From assembly GCF_014650435.1 (NCBI RefSeq), contig NZ_BMUY01000022.1:28656-92655 (forward strand): DNA of 64,000 bases, read 5' to 3'. This document shows, piece after piece, positions 6,738-17,682 of the stretch (the first letter of the stretch is position 1; each line of letters opens with the position of its first letter). Position numbers and translations under genes: made by a program. The notes beneath the pieces were generated by a model. The model worked only from the letters and a program-made list of their open reading frames with translations. It made no database searches and had not been told where the DNA came from. The DNA comes from Streptomyces tendae (lineage in GTDB: Bacteria > Actinomycetota > Actinomycetes > Streptomycetales > Streptomycetaceae).

Positions 6738-9700
6738 GTGACGGGGGTTGAGGGACGGGATGCCGAGGAGGCGGAGCCGGCACTGGTCTCGGCCGTTGTC
6801 CGGGTCAAGGGGCCGGGTGGTGTGATCGGCGGGGCGGGCTTCCTGATCGCTCCGGACCTGGTACTGACCTGTGCGCATGTCGTGTCGGACGCGTTGGACC
6901 GGCCCCGGGAAGACGTGGTCGAGGCGGGGACCGAGGTCACGATCGACTTACCGCTGGCGGGGAACACCGACGACGTCGACGAGGGCGACCACGACGCCTT
7001 CGTCCAGCGCTGGATACCGATCAGGCCCGATCAGAGCGGAGACATCACAGTCCTCCGCCTGCGCCATCGGATTCCCGGAGCCCGCCCACTTGCCATGGCC
7101 GACCCGCGACGTGGCGTGTGGAACCACGATGCGCGCGCCGTTGGCTTCACCGACGGCGACCCGGACGGAATCTGGCAGAGCGGCAGATTCCGCGGGCCCA
7201 CCCGCCGGGGCTGGATCCAGCTCTCGCGGGCCAACGGTGAGGCCGTGTACGTCAAGGGAGGCTTCAGCGGGAGCCCTGTCTGGGACAACGAGCTGGGTGC
7301 CGCCGTCGGGATGATGGTAGCGGCGCAGCCCGCGCGTGAGGCCCAGCAGGCGTTCGTCCTGCGGATGAGGACACTGCTGAAGGAGGTGCCCGAACTCGCG
7401 CCGCTCGTCAGGCCGGACACGCCTTTTCGCGGTCTGGCCACCTTCGGTGAGGAGGACGCGGACGTCTTCTTCGGCCGGGCCGACGACATCGGGCGAGTGC
7501 TCACCGCGCTGCGGGGGGACCAACCCACCGTGACGGTGTACGGGCCGTCGGGATGCGGGAAGTCATCGCTTGCGCTGGCCGGTGTGGTGCCGAGGATGCG
7601 GCAGGACGGCTACCAGGTTCTGCGGGTGAACGCCGCACACTTCTCCTCCCTGCGGGCCGCGCTCGCCACCGAACTGTTCGAGGTCATGAGGTCGAGGCAG
7701 GACGGGCTTCCGCGTGCGGACAGTGCCGACCAAGTGGAGGCGTGGCTCGCCGAGTTGGGGCTGACGGACGCCGTCCATCGAGCTCTTGGGTCGTCGGCCG
7801 ACCGACTTCTCGTCGTACTCGACCAGGCCGAAGCCCTCCTGGACGGTTCCGAAGCCGTGGCCGAGGAGGTCGTCGGGCTGCTGTTTCCCGAGCGGCCTCA
7901 GAGTGTGTTGAAGGTGCTGGTCACGCTGAGGGCCGACTTCATTGAGGCGGCGCTGAACCACGCGCGCCTCGGCCCTGCGCTGAGAAGGGGTGTGACGGTC
8001 CCGCTCACCCCGATGTCACGGGAGCAGCTCGCGGAGGTCATCGCAGAGCCCGTCAAGCGCACCCCGGCTGTGGAGTACGACCCGGGCCTCGAACGACGCA
8101 TCGTCGCCGACGCCGGCAGCGCACCGGGAGTTCTGCCCCTGTTGGGATTCGTGCTGGCCCAGCTGTGGGAGCACCAAGCCGCCGGACGGCTGCGGACGGC
8201 AACCTACGAGGAGAACGAAGGGGTGTCAGGGGCGCTGAGGCTCCATGCCGAGAACGCGTGGAGGGAGTGCGTCGAGAAGCGACACGAGACCGTGGAGAAG
8301 CAGCACAAGAACAGTGACAACGACCGGGACACGGACAAGGACGAGGAGACCGAGGACGAAGGCGCGGACACGAAGGAGGCGTTGCGACTACTCACCGGAC
8401 TGGTCCGCGTACTGCCCGGCAGCGAGGCCCCGCTGCGCCGCATGCTCACCCGGGAGGAAGCCGGGGAGACACGGTGGCGGATCGCGAAGTCGCTCGCCGC
8501 GCGACGACTGCTCGTACTGCACGGGGAGGAGGGGGAACCGCAGAGTGCCGAACTCGCACACGAGGCGCTGATCAGCGCCTGGCCGACGCTCGCACAACAG
8601 GTGAGGGCCGACCGGGAGTTCTTGGCCGCCAGGGCGGAACTCGGGCACGACGTCGTCCGGTGGCAGAAGGCGGACAGACACCCGGACCTGCTGCCGGGCC
8701 CGATGCAGCTCTACGCGCTGCAAGGTCGGTTGCACGGCCGTGAACCGGAGCTGACCGGAGCCGAACGGGACTTCCTCGGCCTCGCGCGACGGCATCACCA
8801 TGCGCGGCGAAACCGCGTCCGTGCCGCATGGACCGCCGCCGCGCTGGCGCTGGCACTGGTCGTCGGGCTGGGTACCTTCCTTCTCTACCAGTCGCGGGTC
8901 AGCGCGCAGCGAGAGGCGGAAGGACGGTCGCGTTCGCTGGCCTCCCTCGCGAACGAGTTGACCAGACGGGATCCGGGGATGGCCGCTCTGGTGGCCATCG
9001 CGGCTCATGACGTCGCACCGACCAGGGAGGCCCGCAATGCCCTGTTGCGAAGGTACGACCAGTTCAAGAGCGACTCCTGGGTACTGACCGGCACCGAGTC
9101 ACCGGTGAAGGACGTGGCGATGAGTGCGGATGGTGCGGTGACCCTCGTGACGACCGAGATCGGAGGGTCGCTGAGCGGGCAGAGCAGCGCAGTGCTGTTC
9201 GTCCGTGACGCCGGAGGAAGAATTCATCGCGAACATCTCCGTCTCGCCCGGGAGGTCCTCTACCCGCTGGTCAGCAGAGACGGTCGAAGGATCGCCTATC
9301 TCTCGGCGCAGGAGGGCGGCACCCTCGTCTGGTATGACGTGCATCGCGACGCCGAGAAGGTGCTGGGCCGGGCGCACACGATCCGCGACAGCGACTTCGG
9401 CGGCATTCAGGTGAAGTCGTTCGGTCAGAACCTGGGCCTGGCGGACTTCTCCCCGGACGCCGGAGAAGTGGTCATGATGGTGGGCGAGCGGGCACGGGTC
9501 TGGAACCTGGCTGCGAAGAGGGGACGGGGGATGCCCTCAGGCGTGCCCGCGCTGGAGGCGGCCTGGTTCGGCCCGGACGGCGACACACTTGTGGTCCAGC
9601 CGCGGTACGGCGAGGAGACGGACGCGGACTCCTCGGTGATGACCGTCGACATCGAGTCCGGAAAGACGCGTGGCCTGGCGAACGGGGTACGCACGTCGGC

Positions 9701-11132
9701 GAGGCCGAGCCTCGCGCTGTCGGCCGACGGCGGAGTGCTGGCCTACTGCCAGAAGGGGCGAGGTGATCACGGCGCCGTCTACCGCGCGGTGCGCGTTGCG
9801 GACGGTCGCCTCCTCACCACCTACGAGCCCGACTCGACCAGCGACTACTGCAACCCGATCGCCATGGACGCCACGGGACGGCATTTCGCGGTGCAGAAGG
9901 CCGGGGCCGAGTGGGCGCTCGTTGACACGCGGCCGGGTAAGAAAGCGAAAGTGGCGGAAGGGCCTGGCGAGGCCCCCGACCTCGACGACCTGGCACTGGT
10001 CGGAGAGTCGGGGGACTTCGATCTGGTCACCTGGGACGAGACCGCCGTGACCGCTCGGCGGCTGGCTGTGGGCTCCATCGATGCCGACAGCCCTCCGGTG
10101 CTCCTCGGCAACGAGAGCAGGATGCTGCTGCGCGTGGGTGCCAACGGCGGCGGGCTGGCCCTCGTCGACATGGACATTCACGGGACTACGCACACCCTCA
10201 AGGAGGTGAAGCGGCCCCCGAGGGACAAGTCGATGGACAGCTCCCGAGAACCTCCGCGGGTCAAGGTCAACCAGTCCCGGACGCTCGCCGCTGACGTTGT
10301 CGGCCCGAACAAGGTCCGCGTCTGGGATGTTCCTTCCCTGCGGCAGGTCACGGAGGTGACGACCACCAAGCCCGAGGTCGACGCGACTGGCAGGGCAACG
10401 GAAGCGGTGGAACTCTACTTCGTCGGTGACGAGGAGCTGCTCACGGTCTTGGGCGGTCGCATCGAGTACTGGAACGCACGAACCGGCCGGCGTCTGTCGA
10501 AGCCGATTGACGTACGCGACCTGGGACTCACCGAAAAGGACCCGCCGCAGTTCTTCCTGGACCCGTATCCGAAGCCGGGATACGCACAGATCATGATCAA
10601 GGGAAGTCCGGTCGTCCATGCCGTGAACCTGCGCACGGGCAAGGAGGACAAGGCGCTCAGGCTCCGCTTCGGCCCGACGGTCGACCATGCCGTACTCGAC
10701 GCAGACGGGCGGTACGCGGCCGTGCAGACCACGGGCGACATGGTGGAGGTGTGGTCGGTGCGGCCCGGGCGTCGCATGGAGCGGGTAGTGGGTCCGTACG
10801 GACCTCTCCAGGCCTACGACCGGTACCAGGCCGGGTTCCTGCAAGGGGGCCCGGAGTTCCTGTTGGCCAACGGGAACTCCGTGCGCTTCGAGAACGTGGC
10901 CGACCCCGGCGGGGGAGATTCGTACGACTTCGCGGAGGACCAGGAGTTCCTCGCCGCATCGAAGGACGGAAGGACGCTGCTCCGGCTCACCGATCGCACC
11001 GTGGTGGACCTCCTTCGTCTCGACCCCGAGCTGTGGAAGGAGCAACTGTGCGCGATCCTCGGCCGCGACCTCACCGAGGACGAGCGGCAAGGGCTTCCCA
11101 CATGGCTGCCCCACGGAATCTGCCCGGCCTGA
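6738..11132 (+). CDS. trypsin-like protease / nSTAND1 NTPase / TM / WD40-like propeller fusion protein
   Basis: A 1464-residue protein from GTG 6738, with GGAGG six bases upstream. Domains in order: a trypsin-like protease (about 15-215) with triad candidates H47 (LTCAHVV), D102 (GDITVLRL) and S177 (GGFSGSPV); the nSTAND1 entry motif PFRGLATFGEEDADVFFGR (about 229-247); Walker A GPSGCGKSS (269-277); Walker B-like LLVVLDQAEALL (about 355-368); a STAND helical region with a charged insert (about 512-548); one TM helix (about 697-717); and a C-terminal beta-propeller with degenerate WD-like repeats (about 750-1464). STAND proteins are ATP-dependent switches triggered by ligand binding; here the protease would be the effector. 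It is co-directional with the Trypco1 gene. Likely role: defence or stress signalling (inference). Confidence 0.88.
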   Translation: MTGVEGRDAEEAEPALVSAVVRVKGPGGVIGGAGFLIAPDLVLTCAHVVSDALDRPREDVVEAGTEVTIDLPLAGNTDDVDEGDHDAFVQRWIPIRPDQSGDITVLRLRHRIPGARPLAMADPRRGVWNHDARAVGFTDGDPDGIWQSGRFRGPTRRGWIQLSRANGEAVYVKGGFSGSPVWDNELGAAVGMMVAAQPAREAQQAFVLRMRTLLKEVPELAPLVRPDTPFRGLATFGEEDADVFFGRADDIGRVLTALRGDQPTVTVYGPSGCGKSSLALAGVVPRMRQDGYQVLRVNAAHFSSLRAALATELFEVMRSRQDGLPRADSADQVEAWLAELGLTDAVHRALGSSADRLLVVLDQAEALLDGSEAVAEEVVGLLFPERPQSVLKVLVTLRADFIEAALNHARLGPALRRGVTVPLTPMSREQLAEVIAEPVKRTPAVEYDPGLERRIVADAGSAPGVLPLLGFVLAQLWEHQAAGRLRTATYEENEGVSGALRLHAENAWRECVEKRHETVEKQHKNSDNDRDTDKDEETEDEGADTKEALRLLTGLVRVLPGSEAPLRRMLTREEAGETRWRIAKSLAARRLLVLHGEEGEPQSAELAHEALISAWPTLAQQVRADREFLAARAELGHDVVRWQKADRHPDLLPGPMQLYALQGRLHGREPELTGAERDFLGLARRHHHARRNRVRAAWTAAALALALVVGLGTFLLYQSRVSAQREAEGRSRSLASLANELTRRDPGMAALVAIAAHDVAPTREARNALLRRYDQFKSDSWVLTGTESPVKDVAMSADGAVTLVTTEIGGSLSGQSSAVLFVRDAGGRIHREHLRLAREVLYPLVSRDGRRIAYLSAQEGGTLVWYDVHRDAEKVLGRAHTIRDSDFGGIQVKSFGQNLGLADFSPDAGEVVMMVGERARVWNLAAKRGRGMPSGVPALEAAWFGPDGDTLVVQPRYGEETDADSSVMTVDIESGKTRGLANGVRTSARPSLALSADGGVLAYCQKGRGDHGAVYRAVRVADGRLLTTYEPDSTSDYCNPIAMDATGRHFAVQKAGAEWALVDTRPGKKAKVAEGPGEAPDLDDLALVGESGDFDLVTWDETAVTARRLAVGSIDADSPPVLLGNESRMLLRVGANGGGLALVDMDIHGTTHTLKEVKRPPRDKSMDSSREPPRVKVNQSRTLAADVVGPNKVRVWDVPSLRQVTEVTTTKPEVDATGRATEAVELYFVGDEELLTVLGGRIEYWNARTGRRLSKPIDVRDLGLTEKDPPQFFLDPYPKPGYAQIMIKGSPVVHAVNLRTGKEDKALRLRFGPTVDHAVLDADGRYAAVQTTGDMVEVWSVRPGRRMERVVGPYGPLQAYDRYQAGFLQGGPEFLLANGNSVRFENVADPGGGDSYDFAEDQEFLAASKDGRTLLRLTDRTVVDLLRLDPELWKEQLCAILGRDLTEDERQGLPTWLPHGICPA

Positions 11133-11187
11133 ACTCGGTCTTCTCCTCGTTCGCCGGCGCAGCGCGGCCCAGGTGTGGTCGGTATCC

Positions 11188-12555
<1,368 letters not shown>

Positions 12556-12592
12556 GGGGACTCCTCAGAACGGGGGTGGTGCGGAGGGGGTG

Positions 12593-12645
12593 CCGAGGGG
12601 TGGGCGCCCGGCCGCTTGTGGCGGATGCGGCGCCCCACCCCTCGG
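12593..12645 (-). terminator. hairpin between glyA and sdaA
   Basis: Long inverted repeat, GAGGGGTGGGCGCC (12595-12608) against GGCGCCCCACCCCTC (12629-12643) with one bulge, lying 10 bases after the glyA stop codon and 38 bases before the sdaA start. It may act as a partial terminator or mRNA-stability element within the cluster. Confidence 0.7.
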
Positions 12646-12654
12646 GTGCGGTGT

Positions 12655-13917
12655 CTACTTGTTCAGGCCCGGGTACAGCGGGTGCTTGTCGGCCAGGGTC
12701 TCCACCCGGGCCTTGAGGGCCTCCGCGTCGTAGGACGGCTTCAGCGCCTCGGCGATCACGTCCGCGACCTCGGCGAAGTCCTCGGCCGTGAAGCCGCGGG
12801 TCGCCAGGGCCGGCGTACCGATGCGCAGACCGGAGGTCACCATCGGCGGGCGCGGGTCGTTCGGGACGGCGTTGCGGTTGACCGTGATGCCGACCTCGTG
12901 GAGGCGGTCCTCGGCCTGCTGCCCGTCCAGCTCGGAGTCGCGCAGGTCGACCAGGACCAGGTGGACGTCCGTGCCGCCGGTCAGGACGGAGACGCCCGCG
13001 GCCTTCGCGTCGTCCCGCACCAGGCGCTCGGCCAGGATGCGGGCACCCTCCAGCGTACGGCCCTGGCGCTCCTTGAAGTCCTCGCTGGCGGCGACCTTGA
13101 AGGCGACGGCCTTGGCGGCCACCACGTGCTCCAGCGGGCCACCCTGCTGACCGGGGAAGACGGCGGAGTTGATCTTCTTGGCCAGCTCGGCCGTGGAGAG
13201 GATCACACCGCCGCGCGGTCCGCCCAGCGTCTTGTGGGTGGTGGTGGTGACGACGTGGGCGTGCGGCACCGGGTTCGGGTGCAGGCCCGCCGCGACCAGA
13301 CCGGCGAAGTGCGCCATGTCGACCATCAGGTACGCGCCGACCTCGTCCGCGACCTTGCGGAACGCGGCGAAGTCCAGCTGACGCGGGTAGGCCGACCAGC
13401 CCGCCACGATCAGCTTCGGCTTGGTCTCCTTGGCCAGGCGCTCCACCTCGGCCATGTCGACCTGGCCGTCGTCGCCGACGTGGTAGGGGACGACGTTGTA
13501 GAGCTTGCCGGAGAAGTTGATCTTCATGCCGTGGGTCAGGTGCCCGCCGTGGGCGAGGTTCAGACCCATGATCGTGTCGCCGGGCTTGAGCAGCGCGAAC
13601 ATCGCGGCCGCGTTGGCCTGGGCGCCCGAGTGCGGCTGCACGTTGGCGTGCTCGGCGCCGAAGAGCGCCTTGACCCGGTCGATGGCGATCTGCTCGACCA
13701 CGTCGACGTGCTCGCAGCCGCCGTAGTAGCGGCGGCCGGGGTAGCCCTCGGCGTACTTGTTGGTGAGGACCGAGCCCTGGGCCTCCATGACCGCGACCGG
13801 GGCGAAGTTCTCCGAGGCGATCATCTCGAGGGTGGACTGCTGGCGGTCCAGCTCGGCGTCGACGGCGGCGGCGACGTCCGGGTCCAGCTCGTGCAGGGGT
13901 GTGTTCAGAAGCGACAT
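12655..13917 (-). CDS. glyA: serine hydroxymethyltransferase
   Basis: A 420-residue PLP enzyme that interconverts serine and glycine using tetrahydrofolate. The N-terminus contains LEMIASENF and NKYAEGYPGRRYYGG, and the PLP lysine lies in TTTTHKTLGGPRGG. Length is standard. ATG 13917 has GAGGAG ten bases upstream and the gene follows gcvH after 14 bases, so the two are cotranscribed. In this context it consumes methylene-THF made by the glycine cleavage system to turn a second glycine into serine, which SdaA then degrades. Streptomyces usually carry another glyA elsewhere, so this may be the catabolic copy (inference). Confidence 0.97.
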   Translation of the reverse strand: MSLLNTPLHELDPDVAAAVDAELDRQQSTLEMIASENFAPVAVMEAQGSVLTNKYAEGYPGRRYYGGCEHVDVVEQIAIDRVKALFGAEHANVQPHSGAQANAAAMFALLKPGDTIMGLNLAHGGHLTHGMKINFSGKLYNVVPYHVGDDGQVDMAEVERLAKETKPKLIVAGWSAYPRQLDFAAFRKVADEVGAYLMVDMAHFAGLVAAGLHPNPVPHAHVVTTTTHKTLGGPRGGVILSTAELAKKINSAVFPGQQGGPLEHVVAAKAVAFKVAASEDFKERQGRTLEGARILAERLVRDDAKAAGVSVLTGGTDVHLVLVDLRDSELDGQQAEDRLHEVGITVNRNAVPNDPRPPMVTSGLRIGTPALATRGFTAEDFAEVADVIAEALKPSYDAEALKARVETLADKHPLYPGLNK

Positions 13918-13931
13918 GCGGTCGTGACTCC

Positions 13932-14309
13932 TCAGGCGCCGGCGAAGGCGGTGTACTCGTCGGCGGAGAGCAGGTCGGCGGGCTCGTCCGTGACCTTCAC
14001 CTTGAACAGCCAGCCGCCCTCGAAGGGGGCGCTGTTCACCAGCGACGGGTCGTTGACGACGTCCTCGTTGACCTCGGCGATCTCGCCGGAGACGGGGGAG
14101 TACAGGTCGGAGACGGACTTGGTCGACTCCAGTTCGCCGCAGGTCTCGCCCGCGGTCACCGAGTCGCCGACCTCGGGGAGCTGGACGAAGACGACGTCAC
14201 CGAGCGCGTTGGCCGCGTGCTCCGTGATGCCGACCGTCGAGACGCCGTCCTCGGCGCCCGACAGCCACTCGTGCTCCTTGCTGTAGCGCAGCTGCTGGGG
14301 GTTGCTCAT
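13932..14309 (-). CDS. gcvH: glycine cleavage system H protein
   Basis: A 125-residue lipoyl carrier protein. The lipoylated lysine is K64 in GELESTKSVSDLYSP, and the N-terminus YSKEHEWL is typical. It shuttles the aminomethyl group from the P protein to GcvT and is re-oxidised by the L protein. ATG 14309 is preferred over upstream in-frame starts because AGGAGA lies nine bases before it and the length matches the family. It sits between gcvT and glyA. The P-protein gene (gcvP) is not in this window, so the glycine cleavage system is split across the genome. Confidence 0.97.
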   Translation of the reverse strand: MSNPQQLRYSKEHEWLSGAEDGVSTVGITEHAANALGDVVFVQLPEVGDSVTAGETCGELESTKSVSDLYSPVSGEIAEVNEDVVNDPSLVNSAPFEGGWLFKVKVTDEPADLLSADEYTAFAGA

Positions 14310-14438
14310 GGCCTGAATTCTCCTGTACGCGAGGAAGTGCCTGGTGAAGGGGGTGATGGGGAGGGGTGAGTGTAGGGGTGAGTGACACACCGGGCGGCCG
14401 CGGAGAGGCGGCGCCCCGTGTCCACTGTCTACCTCTGT

Positions 14439-15572
<1,134 letters not shown>

Positions 15573-15608
15573 CGGTCGGTCGTCTCCCAGGACAGGACGG
15601 GGCGAGGT

Positions 15609-15825
15609 CGGTCCTCCCCATCTGTCATCGGAACCTGAGAGGTTCGCCACGGCCACCGGAGTACGGCGATCAGGGCTTGCACCTTGGGTGGGACCGCCGT
15701 CGGGGGCGGTCCGCTTTTCAGATGTGCCTCGCCCGCGCGGTAACGGTGCCTGAGAGATTCAAGGGAGGGACTTGCTCCTTCGGCGCCCCGGCGCGGCCGG
15801 GGACTCTCCCGCGCGGATTCAAACG
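15609..15825 (-). ncRNA. tandem glycine riboswitch upstream of gcvT
   Basis: Read on the minus strand. Aptamer 1 has GGGAGAGTCC (15810-15801), the core CGCCGAAGGAGCAA (15785-15772) and CTCTCAGG (15756-15749). Aptamer 2 has a variant core ACCCAAGGTGCAAG (around 15688-15675), CTCTCAGG (15641-15634) and the closing GACAGATGGGGAGGAC (around 15626-15611). These are the conserved elements of the Rfam gcvT glycine riboswitch. The 3' end lies about 37 bases from the gcvT start. Family knowledge: glycine binding switches on glycine-cleavage genes. Confidence 0.93.
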
Positions 15826-15999
15826 GCCGGTATGCAGTTGGCGCCGCCATCATTGCACGCCTGGCTCATCCGTGGGCAGAGCTGTTCTTGTAACCGGCTT
15901 GTGGCAGTAAGCGAACGAAAACGCGAGACCCGCGCATTACCTTCTCTTTACACTCGACGGGGAGGTACTCGTGTACCGCCCCAGGGGAGGACGATCACG

Positions 16000-16668
16000 G
16001 TGAACAGGACCACGGCGTACGCCACGACCTCGGGACTCGCGCTGCCCAAGCAGCCCGCCGCCCCGGCCCCCGAGGCATGCGCCCCACTGCCCGCACCCGT
16101 CGTCCGCGACCTGAGGGACCGCGACGGCCGCAGCCCGCACGCCCTGCTCTTCGGACCCCGGGACCTGGTGGTGATCACCGGCCTGCCCGGCAGCGGCAAG
16201 TCCACGCTGATGCGGCGCACCGTGCGCGGCGGTCGCATCGACTCCCAGGACACCCGCGACCGCTGGGACGAGCGCATGCCGCGCTTCCTGCCGTACGCGC
16301 TCTACCGCCCCCTCGTCCGCCTCACCCACTACGCGGGGCTGCGCCGCGCGCTGCGCACCGGCGAGGGCGTCGTCGTGCACGACTGCGGGACCCAGGCATG
16401 GGTGCGCGGCTGGCTGGCCCGCGAGGCCCGCCGCCGGGAGGGCACCCTGCACCTGCTGCTCCTCGACGTCGCTCCCGACGAGGCCCTGGCCGGCCAGCGC
16501 GAGCGCGGCCGGGGCGTCTCGCGGTACGCGTTCCTGCGGCACCGCACGGCCAACTCCCGCCTGCTGCGCGCGGTCACCGACGGCACCCTGCCCGCCGGCT
16601 GCGCCTCGGCGGTCGTCCTCGACCGGGCGGCGGCCGACACCTTGCGCCGGATCGCCTTCACGGGGTGA
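16000..16668 (+). CDS. AAA-type P-loop ATP-binding protein, kinase-like
   Basis: A 222-residue protein from GTG 16000, with GGGGAGG nine bases upstream. Walker A is ITGLPGSGKSTLMRR (about residues 57-71), followed by short segments resembling small-molecule kinases (DSQDTRDRWDERMP, GVVVHDCGTQAWVRGWLAREARRR, LHLLLLDVAPDEALAGQRERGRG). The LDVAPDEALAGQ element resembles the R-rich lid region of phosphotransferases such as zeta-toxin or gluconate-kinase-like enzymes. Substrate unknown. It is divergent from the gcv cluster and followed by the SseB pair. Confidence 0.8.
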   Translation: MNRTTAYATTSGLALPKQPAAPAPEACAPLPAPVVRDLRDRDGRSPHALLFGPRDLVVITGLPGSGKSTLMRRTVRGGRIDSQDTRDRWDERMPRFLPYALYRPLVRLTHYAGLRRALRTGEGVVVHDCGTQAWVRGWLAREARRREGTLHLLLLDVAPDEALAGQRERGRGVSRYAFLRHRTANSRLLRAVTDGTLPAGCASAVVLDRAAADTLRRIAFTG

Positions 16669-16746
16669 CGCACGGTAGGGCACGGGGCCGAACGGGTTAG
16701 CCTTTCAGCCACGAACGGCGGTACCAGGCAGGCGGTAGGTAGGCAG

Positions 16747-17514
16747 ATGGACTTCCCGGCACAGGCGCACCCCCACCCGCACGGCGGGTGGCCAGGCAAC
16801 GAGCTGGAGGAGGTGCTGTCCGCCTCCCTCGGCATCCCGTCGGCCGGCGGCCGGATCGTGGAGGTCCTCGGCCGCAGCTTCCTGTGGATACCCCTTCCGA
16901 ACGGCGGCGGCCCGCACAGCGGCCCCCTCGACCTGCCCTCGCTGGAGATCGACGGCCAGGCATACGTGCCGGTCTTCAGCTCCGAGGAGCAGCTGCGCCA
17001 GGTCGCGGGGGCGCACATGGCGTACACCATCGCCCCCGCCGTGGAGTTCGCCCGCGGCCTGCCCCCGCAGGTCGGCATCGTGGTGAACCCGGAGGGCGTG
17101 GTCGGCATCCCGCTGCCGCCGCCCGCCGTGGCCGAGCTGTGCCGGGCCGGACGCACCCCGCTGGACGGCCCCGCGTCCGGCGGCCGGGTCCGCCTCTTCG
17201 AGCCGGACTGGCAGGACGACCCGGTGGACTTCCTGGCCGCCGCCTCCGCCGAGTTCGCCGCCACCGGCGTCGTACGCAGCGCGCGCCGCTGCATGGCCGC
17301 CGTCGAGACCGCCGACCCGGTCATGTTCGTCGGCGTCGAACTCACCCACTGGGAGGGCGACGCCCGGGCCCTCCCCCTGGACGCCCTGGGCCGAGCCCTC
17401 ACCAAGTCCCCCCTGAAGTACCAGGTCAACCTGGTGCTCCTGGAAGCAGCCCAGGACCCGGTCTGCGACTGGATGCGGGAAAGCGTCCGCCCCTTCTACA
17501 ACGGTGACTTGTAA
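16747..17514 (+). CDS. SseB family protein (copy 1)
   Basis: A 255-residue cytosolic protein matching the enhanced-serine-sensitivity SseB family: an N-terminal SseB domain (about 15-125, with FLWIPLPNG, LPSLEIDGQAYVPVFSSEEQLRQ and VVNPEG) and a C-terminal SseB_C-like half (about 140-255, including VYRSARRCMAAVE-like and VMFVGVELTHWEG segments). The biochemical function is unknown; in E. coli sseB was named for serine sensitivity. Here it lies just beyond a serine/glycine catabolic cluster, which may be coincidental. It is followed 169 bases later by a shorter paralogue. A TAGCCT hexamer at 16698-16703 could serve as -10. Confidence 0.82.
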   Translation: MDFPAQAHPHPHGGWPGNELEEVLSASLGIPSAGGRIVEVLGRSFLWIPLPNGGGPHSGPLDLPSLEIDGQAYVPVFSSEEQLRQVAGAHMAYTIAPAVEFARGLPPQVGIVVNPEGVVGIPLPPPAVAELCRAGRTPLDGPASGGRVRLFEPDWQDDPVDFLAAASAEFAATGVVRSARRCMAAVETADPVMFVGVELTHWEGDARALPLDALGRALTKSPLKYQVNLVLLEAAQDPVCDWMRESVRPFYNGDL

Positions 17515-17537
17515 ACACCGGTAAGGGGAAGTGCCGT

Positions 17538-17585
17538 CAGGGGCGCGGGGAACTGCGCGACAAGCCACGACGGCGCCGCACCCAC
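17538..17585. repeat. dispersed Streptomyces intergenic repeat (GGGGCGCGGGGAACTGCGCGA type)
   Basis: The sequence around AGGGGCGCGGGGAACTGCG followed by CAAGCCACGACGGCGCCGCA is a familiar, widely scattered intergenic element in Streptomyces chromosomes (recognised from memory). It lies between the two SseB genes and has partial dyad symmetry. Function unknown. Confidence 0.65.
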
Positions 17586-17682
17586 AAGACGACAGCACAC
17601 CCCGAGCTGGAAGGCCCCCCGCACCCGGCGGAGCCTTAAGCTGGACCCGACACCGGGGGAACTTCTCGAAGGGGCGATACAC

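Noticed and set aside
15826..15999. Possible tRNA gene between the glycine riboswitch and the P-loop gene
   Set aside because: No T-loop GGTTCGAATCC-like box or acceptor stem could be identified; the region is best read as back-to-back promoters.
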